NCBI GenBank assembly: GCA_043813895.1
Contig: JBDRKQ010000218.1
Location: 1 to 61,008 of the forward strand
From: CAZTAR01 sp043813895
Lineage (GTDB): Bacteria; Planctomycetota; Phycisphaerae; UBA1845; UTPLA1
DNA length: 61,008 nt
Reading direction: 5' to 3'
The notes under the pieces are model-generated. The model ran no database searches and was not told where the DNA came from. It was given only the letters and a program-made list of their open reading frames with translations. A program made the position numbers and the translations under genes. Positions 24,994 through 32,870 of this stretch are shown piece after piece. Each line of letters begins with the position of its first letter. Positions within the stretch are counted from its first letter, which is position 1.

Positions 24994-27927
24994 CTAGCTT
25001 GTGCCCGGCAAGTGGTTACGCAGGTAGCGGCCGGTGTAACTTCGCTTGTGCCCGGCAATCGCTTCCGGGGTGCCCTCGGCGACGATACGGCCGCCCGCGT
25101 CGCCGCCTTCCGGGCCGAGGTCGATGATCCAGTCGGCCTGTTTGATGACGTCGAGGTTGTGCTCGATGACGATGATGCTGTGGCCGAGATCGCAAAGGCG
25201 GTTGAGAACGTCCAGAAGCCTGTGAATGTCGGCGAAGTGCAGGCCGGTTGTCGGTTCGTCGAGAACATAAAGCGTGTGCCCCGGGGCGTGCTTGCCCAAC
25301 TCGCCGGCGAGCTTGATGCGCTGTGCCTCGCCGCCTGAGAGCGTGGTGGACGATTGTCCGAGACACATGTAGCCCAGGCCGACATCGCAAAGGGCGCGAA
25401 GCAGGTGCTTGATCGCGCTGATGTTCTCGAAGAAGGTGAGGGCGTCTTCGACGCGCAATGCCAGAACGTCGGCGATCGATCGGCCGCGGTAGCGAATCTC
25501 CAGCGTTTCGCGCCCGTAGCGCGTGCCCTTGCACTCGGCGCACTGCACGAAGATATCCGGCAGAAAGTGCATCTCGATTCGCTTGGTGCCTTGTCCCTGG
25601 CACGCCTCGCACCGGCCGCCCTTGACGTTGAAGCTGAATCGCCCGCCCGTGTAGCCGCGAAGTCTCGCCTCGCGGGTCTTCGCAAAGAGCTGGCGGATGA
25701 GATCGAAGACGCCGACGTACGTCGCGGGGTTGCTGCGCGGCGTTCGGCCGATGGGTGATTGGTCGATCTCGATGATCTTGTCGATCCTGCCGGCGCCGAT
25801 GATACGCTCGTGTGCGCCGGGCCGGTCGTGCGTATTGTGCAGGCGCCGCTTCAATGCCGGCAGCATGATCTGGTTCACGAGCGTGGACTTGCCCGAGCCT
25901 GACACGCCGGTCACGCAGCAGAACACCCCGAGCGGAAACCGAACGTCGATGGATTTCAGGTTGTTCTCGGCGGCTTTCCTGACCTCGATGGCATGGCGCG
26001 CCGAGGTGTCCCGACGCTTCTCGGGTGTCTCGATGGTCAACTCGGATCGCAGGTACTGGGCCGTGATCGAGTCCTTCGATGACAGAAGCGTCTCGCGCGG
26101 ACCGTTGACGAGCACGCGTCCGCCGTGCGCGCCGGCGGCGGGACCGATGTCCACAATCCATTCGGCCGCCTGGATCATCTCGACATCGTGCTCGACGACG
26201 ACGACGGTGTTGCCCAGCGCGGTGAGTTGCCGAAGGGTGGCGATGAGCCTGGCATTGTCGCGCTGGTGCAGGCCGATCGTCGGCTCGTCCAGCACGTAGC
26301 AAACGCCGACGAGCCCGCTGCCGACCTGCGTGGCCAGGCGAATCCGCTGCGACTCTCCGCCGGAGAGAGTGTTGCTGCCTCGATTGAGCGTTAGGTAACC
26401 GATGCCGACATCGATCATGAATTGCAGCCGCCGGCGGATCTCCTCGACGATCGGCCTGGCGATTTTCGATTGCTCGCCGCCGACGTCCAGGGCGGAGAAG
26501 AAGCCCGCCGCCGCATCGATGCTCATATGGGTGACGTCGTCGATGTTGAGATCGCTGATTTTCACGGCCAGGCTTTCCGGCCGGAGCCGCGCACCCTTGC
26601 ACGCCTCACACGGCCGCTCGGCAAGGTAGGCGTGAAGCCGATTCTTGACGAGGTTGCTCTCCGTGGATTTCCAGCGGCGATCCAGATTCGGGATCACGCC
26701 TTCGAAGTGGTAGCCGTATTCGCGTTCGGCGTCCTTGGAGGTGCCCCACATGAGGATATCGCGCATTTCCTTCGGCACCGATTGATACGGCGTGGGCGGG
26801 GAGACCTTGAAGTGCTCGCAGAACTCCCGCACCAGCTTCGCGTACAAGGGCGTCATCCGGCGGCCGCTCTTTCGCCAGGGCTGGATCGCACCTTCCTCCA
26901 ACGATACAGTCGCATCCGGCACGACGAGTTCGGGATCGAACGCCATGACGGTGCCGAGCCCGTCGCACGACTTGCACGCGCCGTGCGGTGAGTTGAAGGA
27001 GAAGACGCGCGGCTCGAGTTCTGGCAGGCTGACGTTGCACCGCGCGCAGGCGTATCGCTCGCTGTAGGTTGCGTCGTGCCACGCGTCTGCAAGAGCCCCC
27101 GGCCCACCGATCCGGCTCGTGTCGAGCCGGTGTTGTCGCCCGAGGCTGGTGGCCTCACGATCATCCACCCTCCGGCCAAGGCCGGTGGCTCTTGAGGGCA
27201 CCTGGCTCGACACCATGACCAGCCCTTCGGCGATGTGGAGCGATGCCTCGACTGACTCGGTCAGCCGGGTTCGCAGATCCGGCTTGATGACAAGGCGATC
27301 GACAACGACGTCGATCGTATGTCTCTTCTTCTTGTCCAGTAGCGGGACGGCCTTGGCTTCCCGCACTTCGCCATCGACGCGGACGCGCACGAATCCCTCG
27401 CGCTGGACACGGGCGATGATCTCCTTGTGCGAGCCCTTCTGATCGCGGACAAGCGGCGCAAGCACCATCACGCGGCTCTGTTCCGGCAGATCGAGCACGG
27501 CATCGACGATCTGATCGACGGTTTGCTGATGAACTCTGCGTCCGCACTTGGGGCAATGTGGCGTCCCGACGCGCGCGAACAGCAGGCGGAGGTAGTCGTA
27601 GATCTCGGTCGTTGTGGCGACTGTCGATCTCGGGTTGCTCCGGCCACTCTGCTGCGAGATGGCGATGGTCGGCGGCAGGCCGGTGATCTGGTCGACGTCC
27701 GGCTTGACCATCTGCCCGAGGAACTGCCGTGCGTAGGCGGAGAGTGATTCGACGTACTTGCGCTGGCCCTCCGCATAAAGCGTGTCAAAGGCGAGGCTGC
27801 TCTTGCCGGAACCGCTGAGGCCGGTCACGACGATAAGCTTGTCGCGCGGCAGATCCAGCGAGACGTTACGCAGGTTGTGCGTCCTCGCCCCGCTGATCCG
27901 AATCAACTTCTGATTCTCATCCGACAC
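24994..27927 (-). CDS. uvrA: Excinuclease ABC subunit A, with an in-frame palindromic-repeat insertion
   Basis: UvrA detects bulky DNA lesions and loads UvrB in nucleotide excision repair. Visible features: first Walker A GLSGSGKSS (residues 36-44), first zinc module beginning Cys294/Cys297 (CARC), ABC signature LSGGESQRIRLA, second Walker A GVSGSGKSTLVN, second zinc module CEACQGQG...CAECKGTRY and second signature LSGGEAQRIKLA. From GTG 27927 (VSDENQKLIRISGARTHNL) it is 977 residues, longer than the usual 940-960. The surplus lies at residues about 240-280, just before the first zinc module, where the DNA is a palindromic repeat (27091-27214). The frame is open upstream to 28047. Confidence 0.95.
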   Translation of the reverse strand: MSDENQKLIRISGARTHNLRNVSLDLPRDKLIVVTGLSGSGKSSLAFDTLYAEGQRKYVESLSAYARQFLGQMVKPDVDQITGLPPTIAISQQSGRSNPRSTVATTTEIYDYLRLLFARVGTPHCPKCGRRVHQQTVDQIVDAVLDLPEQSRVMVLAPLVRDQKGSHKEIIARVQREGFVRVRVDGEVREAKAVPLLDKKKRHTIDVVVDRLVIKPDLRTRLTESVEASLHIAEGLVMVSSQVPSRATGLGRRVDDREATSLGRQHRLDTSRIGGPGALADAWHDATYSERYACARCNVSLPELEPRVFSFNSPHGACKSCDGLGTVMAFDPELVVPDATVSLEEGAIQPWRKSGRRMTPLYAKLVREFCEHFKVSPPTPYQSVPKEMRDILMWGTSKDAEREYGYHFEGVIPNLDRRWKSTESNLVKNRLHAYLAERPCEACKGARLRPESLAVKISDLNIDDVTHMSIDAAAGFFSALDVGGEQSKIARPIVEEIRRRLQFMIDVGIGYLTLNRGSNTLSGGESQRIRLATQVGSGLVGVCYVLDEPTIGLHQRDNARLIATLRQLTALGNTVVVVEHDVEMIQAAEWIVDIGPAAGAHGGRVLVNGPRETLLSSKDSITAQYLRSELTIETPEKRRDTSARHAIEVRKAAENNLKSIDVRFPLGVFCCVTGVSGSGKSTLVNQIMLPALKRRLHNTHDRPGAHERIIGAGRIDKIIEIDQSPIGRTPRSNPATYVGVFDLIRQLFAKTREARLRGYTGGRFSFNVKGGRCEACQGQGTKRIEMHFLPDIFVQCAECKGTRYGRETLEIRYRGRSIADVLALRVEDALTFFENISAIKHLLRALCDVGLGYMCLGQSSTTLSGGEAQRIKLAGELGKHAPGHTLYVLDEPTTGLHFADIHRLLDVLNRLCDLGHSIIVIEHNLDVIKQADWIIDLGPEGGDAGGRIVAEGTPEAIAGHKRSYTGRYLRNHLPGTS
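27111..27214. repeat. Palindromic repeat R5 inside the uvrA coding sequence
   Basis: Contains three hairpins: CCGGCTCG-TGT-CGAGCCGG (27112-27130), GAGGC-TGGTG-GCCTC (27142-27156) and CCGGCC-AA-GGCCGG (27172-27185). GGTGTCGAGCC-type ends face each other at the two edges. The first hairpin and the following three bases are identical to the intergenic copy at 23394. It is read through in frame by uvrA and encodes about 40 residues with no counterpart in typical UvrA. Confidence 0.75.
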
Positions 27928-28292
27928 CGGTCGACCGCTCCCGTGCTGTGCCGCAAGTCCTCTACCATGCAGTGCCGGCACCGCCAGTGCGTTATCACAC
28001 TGGTTCTTTCGGGATACGGGTACGACAAAGTTCCACTTTGTCGCCACACGTCAGCAAAGAGAATCTTCGCTCTACCAGAGGAGAACCGAGAAAGGTCACT
28101 CGGTCCAGCGTTCTGGCTGTGGTCCGTACCCGCACGCTGCAGCGCGGCGCGATATGGTAAGCCACTCGAGATAGCCCCGCCAATTCAGAACCTTCCGGTC
28201 GACACGTCTCGGTGCGCAGAAAAACAGCCCCGCGATGCGACATCCCGGAGCTGAGCAGAGTGTGCGCGAAATCGGAATTGCTTCCCTTACTG
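27928..28292. other. Intergenic region between clpC and uvrA
   Basis: 365 bases with no supported gene. A GGGAG about ten bases before the uvrA GTG is the only clear signal. No terminator with a T-run is seen after clpC. Confidence 0.4.
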
Positions 28293-30824
28293 CTAAGTTG
28301 CCTCGCTGGAGCCTGCGCCGGCTTCCGCCAGCTCACTCCCCTCATCCTGGGGTGACTCGAAGGCCTCGAAGCGCAGCCTCTTCTCGCCATCCGGTTCCTC
28401 GACGGAGGCAATCAGCTTGTTCTTGCCCTTGTAGAGACCGCGGAGGATGTTCTCGCTCAAGGGGTCTTCGATGTATTGTTCAATCGCCCTGCGCAGAGGC
28501 CTGGCTCCGAACTTCTCGTCTGTGCCTTTTTCGAGCAGGTAGTCCTTGGCGTCTTCGTTGAGTTCGAGTGTCAGACCGTGGTCCTTGAGCCGCTTTTGGA
28601 CCTTGCTCAGCTCGAGATCGACGATGCTCGTCAGGTCTTTGTGCGTCAGCTTGTGGAAAACAACCACCTCGTCGACACGGTTGAGGAACTCGGGCCTGAA
28701 GTGGTTCTCAAGTTCCTGCTTCAGCATGTTGCGCATCTTCTCGTAGCTGAGATCCTCGTTGCGCTTCTCGAAACCGAAGGTCGCCTGGTGTGTGATCTTG
28801 TCCGCGCCGATGTTGCTCGTCATGATCAACACGACGTTTCTGAAATCGACGTGCCGCCCGAATGAATCCGTCAACCGGCCCTCCTCCATGATCTGGAGGA
28901 GCATATTGAAGCAGTCCGGGTGGGCCTTTTCGATTTCGTCCAAAAGGACGACGGCATAGGGGCGCCGCCTGATTCGTTCGGTGAGCTGTCCGCCCTCTTC
29001 GTACCCCACGTAGCCCGGCGGCGCGCCGATGAGGCGGCTGACGTTGTGCTTCTCCATGTACTCGGACATATCGATGGAGATCAGCGCCTCCTCGGAACCA
29101 AACATGAACTCCGCCAGACGTTTCGCGAGCAGCGTCTTGCCGACGCCGGATGGCCCGATGAAGATGAAGCTGCCCATCGGCCGGTTCGGGTCTTTCATGC
29201 CGCTGCGCGAGCGACGAACGCTTCGGGCAACTGCGCTGATCGCCTCCTCCTGGCTGATGACTCGCTTGTGAAGCTCCGTCTCGAGTTCGAGAAGCCGGGA
29301 GGCCTCTTCCTTCTCGAGACGCGTCAGCGGAACGCCCGTCATCTTGCTGACGACCTCCGCGATGACCTCACCGTCCACCACGCCGTCGGTCTCGCTACGG
29401 CGATTGTGCCACTCCTTTTCCATGCGATCCTTGTCGGCGCTGAGGGAAATGGCCTTGTCTCGGAGGGAGGCGGCGCGTTCGTAGTCGGCGTTGCGGACGG
29501 ACTCATCCTTCTCGAGCATCAGGCGTTTGATATCATCTTCGACGCCCGTCAGGCTTTGGGGCTTGGTCATGGCCCGCAGGCGGATCCGAGCACCGGCCTC
29601 GTCAATGACGTCGATGGCCTTGTCCGGCAGAACGCGCGACGGCACGTAGCGCATGGAGAGATCCACCGCCGCCAGGAGCGCGTCGTCCGTAATCTGCACG
29701 CGGTGATGTGCTTCGTATCGGTCTCGCAGGCCCTTGAGGATCGCGATCGTTTCGTCCCGCGTGGGGGCTTCGACGATGATCTGCTGGAAACGCCGCTCGA
29801 GGGCGCCGTCTTTCTCAATGTACTTGCGGTATTCGTCAAGCGTGGTGGCGCCGATACACTGAATCTCTCCGCGAGACAAAGCGGGCTTCAGTACGTTGGA
29901 CGCATCGATCGCGCCTTCGGCGCCGCCGGCACCGACGAGCGTGTGCAACTCGTCGATGAACAGAATAATGTTGCGGGCTCGGCGAACCTCGTTCATGACC
30001 GCCTTGATCCGCTCCTCAAATTGGCCACGGTACTTCGTGCCTGCGACCATCATCGCAAGGTCCAGCACGACGATCCGCTTGTCGGCCAACAATTCCGGCA
30101 CGTCGTTGTTAACGATCCTCTGGGCCAGCCCTTCCACGATCGCGGTCTTGCCGACGCCGGCCTCGCCCAAAAGCACGGGGTTGTTCTTGTAGCGGCGGCA
30201 GAGGACCACCAGCACGCGGTCGATCTCGTCGAGCCGGCCGATGACCGGATCGAGCTTGTCCTGTTTGGCCATTTCGGTCAGGTCGCGGCCAAACGAATCC
30301 AGCGCGGGCGTCTTGGAACGGCCGGGCTTGCGTCCGGGCTCCGGCGTTCCCACGCCGGCAGGCGAAGCCGGCTCCTCGTTGTCCACGCCGGCGCCAAGGA
30401 GGTTGAGAACCTCTTCCCGGACCTCTTCGAGCTTGATCCCGAGGTTCATCAGCACCTGGGCCGCCACGCCGTCCTGCTCTCTCAGCAGACCGAGCAGGAG
30501 GTGCTCCGTACCGACGTAGTTGTGGTTGAGGTTCCTGGCTTCCTCGATCGCGAACTCGATGACTTTCTTCGCACGCGGCGTTTGGGGGAGCTTGCCCATG
30601 GTCACCATGTCCGGACCGCTCTTGACCAGCTTCTCGACCTCGAGTCGCACCTTGCGCAAGTCCACGTCGAGGTTCTTGAGTACGTTCGCCCCGACACCAC
30701 TTCCCTCCTTCACGAGCCCGAGAAGGATGTGCTCGGTGCCGATGTACTCGTGGTTGAACCGCTGGGCCTCCTGGTTGGCCAAGGCCATTACTTTGCGCGC
30801 TCGGTCTGTAAATCGCTCGAACAT
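28293..30824 (-). CDS. clpC: Clp protease ATP-binding subunit ClpC
   Basis: An 843-residue AAA+ unfoldase that feeds proteins to ClpP. Order of parts: two N-terminal Clp repeats (residues 1-145), first AAA module with Walker A GEAGVGKT (220-227), and a middle region with a UVR-like helix pair (VRNADYERAASLRDKAISL) that marks ClpC rather than ClpA/ClpB. The second AAA module has GPSGVGKT and ends with the D2-small domain. Length and order are normal. The ATG at 30824 (MFERFTDRARKVM) is preceded by GAGAGGTAACGAGA. clpP is not in the window. Confidence 0.95.
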   Translation of the reverse strand: MFERFTDRARKVMALANQEAQRFNHEYIGTEHILLGLVKEGSGVGANVLKNLDVDLRKVRLEVEKLVKSGPDMVTMGKLPQTPRAKKVIEFAIEEARNLNHNYVGTEHLLLGLLREQDGVAAQVLMNLGIKLEEVREEVLNLLGAGVDNEEPASPAGVGTPEPGRKPGRSKTPALDSFGRDLTEMAKQDKLDPVIGRLDEIDRVLVVLCRRYKNNPVLLGEAGVGKTAIVEGLAQRIVNNDVPELLADKRIVVLDLAMMVAGTKYRGQFEERIKAVMNEVRRARNIILFIDELHTLVGAGGAEGAIDASNVLKPALSRGEIQCIGATTLDEYRKYIEKDGALERRFQQIIVEAPTRDETIAILKGLRDRYEAHHRVQITDDALLAAVDLSMRYVPSRVLPDKAIDVIDEAGARIRLRAMTKPQSLTGVEDDIKRLMLEKDESVRNADYERAASLRDKAISLSADKDRMEKEWHNRRSETDGVVDGEVIAEVVSKMTGVPLTRLEKEEASRLLELETELHKRVISQEEAISAVARSVRRSRSGMKDPNRPMGSFIFIGPSGVGKTLLAKRLAEFMFGSEEALISIDMSEYMEKHNVSRLIGAPPGYVGYEEGGQLTERIRRRPYAVVLLDEIEKAHPDCFNMLLQIMEEGRLTDSFGRHVDFRNVVLIMTSNIGADKITHQATFGFEKRNEDLSYEKMRNMLKQELENHFRPEFLNRVDEVVVFHKLTHKDLTSIVDLELSKVQKRLKDHGLTLELNEDAKDYLLEKGTDEKFGARPLRRAIEQYIEDPLSENILRGLYKGKNKLIASVEEPDGEKRLRFEAFESPQDEGSELAEAGAGSSEAT

Positions 30825-31176
30825 ACGTTCTCGTTACCTCTCGCGGATTTCATGGGGGTCGTCGTTGTGATGCCGCGACCCGGCCTACGCTTCTTGCGTC
30901 CCTGCCCCCGTGCTCCCAGGGGTCCACTCTCGCGAACTCCATCTCGCGTTCTCCGGCGGTTATCGGGTTTTCCCGTTCCGCCGCTTTCGCAGGAGGGAGC
31001 ACTGGAACCACCTGCGCGCGTCGCTCAAGGGCCGGTAATTCTAGCACCTTTCACCGGACCCTTCAACGCTGGAGGATACCGGACCTGTCGTGTGGCCCTC
31101 GTCAATCCTGTATCGGTATAATGTGAGAAAGGATGCATTAATACAGCCGGTCACGCTGGATCGGCTCGCCGGCTAA
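30825..31176. other. Intergenic region upstream of clpC
   Basis: 352 bases without a supported gene. A TATAAT occurs on the plus strand at 31117-31122 without a matching -35. On the minus strand a TTGACG about 30 bases further left could belong to a clpC promoter but lacks a well-spaced -10. Confidence 0.35.
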
Positions 31177-31773
31177 TCAACCCCCGCCGATTGCTCGCTC
31201 GGCCTGTTTACGGTATTCCCCGCGACGGTCCAACTTCAACACGCGCTGCCATGCCCTGCGAACCTCGTGCTCGTTCCCTTGGAGATGTTGGAACGTCGCC
31301 CACAGGACGTGCAATTCGACGTTCTCATCGTCCAACACACGAGCGCTCTCCAGGGCGACGCGCGCCGCCGGCATGTCACCCTGTTCCAGCGCGCCGCGTG
31401 CGTCCAGCAGCAGCGAGTCGAGCAGGTCGATTCGGCGTTTGAGAAGCGTGCCCTGTTTCCAGAGCAGCAGTTGCGCAGCCCCCCAGGTCAGCGCGGCCAG
31501 AATGGCCGCAAGTGTGGTCAGCCAAACGGGAAACACCGCCGGGGCGATGAGCAGACCTGCCAGCACGACGTTACCGCAAATGCCGAAGAGCAGGGCGATG
31601 CTGATGCCCAGCCATTCACGACGCCGAATGATTAGACCTGTGCCGGGAAGGACCATGTTGGCTAGGCGACACGGCAGACCGTTGCCCGCCCCCTTCCGAC
31701 TTATCTCCGGCATGGCCGGCGGTGCACCGCAGGTCAGAGCTTCACCGGCTGAGGTCCTGGACGATTGAGTCAT
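31177..31773 (-). CDS. Small membrane protein with TPR-like C-terminus
   Basis: A 198-residue protein from ATG 31773. Two membrane segments (EWLGISIALLFGICGNVVLAGLLIAP and FPVWLTTLAAILAALTWGAAQLLLW) are followed by a helical region (RRIDLLDSLLLDARGALEQGDMPAARVALESARVLDDENVELHVLWATFQHLQGNEHEVRRAWQRVLKLD) that reads like two tetratricopeptide repeats. The function is unknown. Its ATG overlaps the stop of the upstream gene (ATGA), so the two are translationally coupled. Confidence 0.65.
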   Translation of the reverse strand: MTQSSRTSAGEALTCGAPPAMPEISRKGAGNGLPCRLANMVLPGTGLIIRRREWLGISIALLFGICGNVVLAGLLIAPAVFPVWLTTLAAILAALTWGAAQLLLWKQGTLLKRRIDLLDSLLLDARGALEQGDMPAARVALESARVLDDENVELHVLWATFQHLQGNEHEVRRAWQRVLKLDRRGEYRKQAERAIGGG

Positions 31774-32150
31774 TGAGCTGTGATGATCGGATCGCTGAAC
31801 TGCTGCCAGGCGAAGAACAGGATCGGGGCCGCGGCAACCACCAACGCACCGGCGGTCATACCGAGCCACGACCGTCCCTGCTTGCTGTTGCGCTTCTGGC
31901 CGAGGCTGTTGTAGCCAAGGAAGCCGGCAGTCATACCCAGCAGGGCTGAAACGGCGGTCGTGCCGTACACGAGCGGCTTTCGATAGACCCCGAGGCCTCC
32001 TTTGGGGTTATACGGCACTACCATGTTCTCGGCATTGAAGCCTCTGAAGACGAAGACCGCGAGCATCGCGATGCATACCAACCCCAGGATCGCCACGCAG
32101 AGCGATGTCGTCGCTTGCGTGTCATACAGACGGAAGTTCGGCATTTTCAT
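31770..32150 (-). CDS. Small integral membrane protein, unknown function
   Basis: A 126-residue protein with three predicted membrane helices (TTSLCVAILGLVCIAMLAVFVF, VYGTTAVSALLGMTAGFLGY, WLGMTAGALVVAAAPILFFAW) and short loops. No family was recognised. It shares an ATGA overlap with the following TPR-like membrane gene, implying joint expression and perhaps a complex. The second Met (32144) is an alternative start. Confidence 0.6.
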   Translation of the reverse strand: MKMPNFRLYDTQATTSLCVAILGLVCIAMLAVFVFRGFNAENMVVPYNPKGGLGVYRKPLVYGTTAVSALLGMTAGFLGYNSLGQKRNSKQGRSWLGMTAGALVVAAAPILFFAWQQFSDPIITAQ

Positions 32151-32447
32151 GATTCGTCGATCCTCGCGTATGTTCCATCCGCCGGCCGGCCGCCACCGAC
32201 TCTACGTGTTCCTGCCCACAGGCGGCTACCCACCATCATAACGGAGGTGTTGCCTTCCGCAAACAACCGTCCTCGTACGATGTGCTTCGCGTTTACCGTC
32301 GCTCGGAGCAGGTTCCCGCCCGCGCCGAGGAGAGATTCCCGGCACCATCTTGCAATCCCCCTGTGATCCCCCTGAGAATGGGATGCCAAGAACATACGCG
32401 TACCGGCGTTGTCGACACAAATCGCCCCCAACTGAAAGGAACAGTAC

Positions 32448-32870
32448 ATGTCCGGGCAGACTTCCGGCGCCGCTCGCGAGCCCGCCATCCGGGTCATGGT
32501 GATGCCGCGTGACGCCAACGCCCACGGCACCATCTTCGGCGGAGTGATTCTCAGCTACATTGACCAGGCCGGGGCAATCGAGGCGAGAAGCCACGGCGGT
32601 CACCGCGTGGTCACCGTGGCCCTCGATCGGGTCGAGTTCCGCGAGCCGGTCTTCGTTGGCGATGTGCTCAGCTTCTATGCGGAGACCATCAAGGTGGGAC
32701 GCACGTCGGTAGTCGTGCGCGTCTTCGTGGAAGCGCTGCGTTTCACGAATCCGGGGGAGGCGGTCCCGGTCACGACCGCGGAAATCACCTTTGTCGCCAT
32801 CGACGAAAACCGGAACCCCATCCCTGTTGCCGAGCCGCGGACTACTCAGGAATCGGACGGTTCGGACTGA
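32448..32870 (+). CDS. Acyl-CoA thioesterase, hotdog fold
   Basis: A 140-residue single-hotdog enzyme. The segment DANAHGTIFGGVILSYIDQAGAIEA matches the YciA/BFIT-type acyl-CoA thioesterase signature (His-Gly-x-x-Phe-Gly-Gly and Asp), and HRVVTVALDRVEFREPVFVGDVLSFYA matches the second conserved block. These enzymes hydrolyse acyl-CoA to free acid and CoA; chain length is not predictable. GAAAGGAACA lies before the ATG. The 3' end overlaps the convergent foldase gene by 25 bases. Confidence 0.87.
   Translation: MSGQTSGAAREPAIRVMVMPRDANAHGTIFGGVILSYIDQAGAIEARSHGGHRVVTVALDRVEFREPVFVGDVLSFYAETIKVGRTSVVVRVFVEALRFTNPGEAVPVTTAEITFVAIDENRNPIPVAEPRTTQESDGSD

Noticed and set aside
25016..26602. 528-residue open frame overlapping uvrA on the same strand
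   Set aside because: Out-of-frame reading of uvrA with Arg/His-rich nonsense composition.
27928..28047. 40-residue N-terminal extension of UvrA
   Set aside because: The sequence has no similarity to UvrA N-termini; the family begins at the GTG 27927.
28920..31121. 733-residue open frame on the plus strand opposite clpC
   Set aside because: It is the antisense shadow of an unmistakable clpC gene; composition (His/Arg/Val/Leu repeats) is typical of reverse-strand reading in GC-rich DNA.
31117..31122. TATAAT on the plus strand as a promoter
   Set aside because: There is no plus-strand gene downstream and no -35 match, so it is likely chance.
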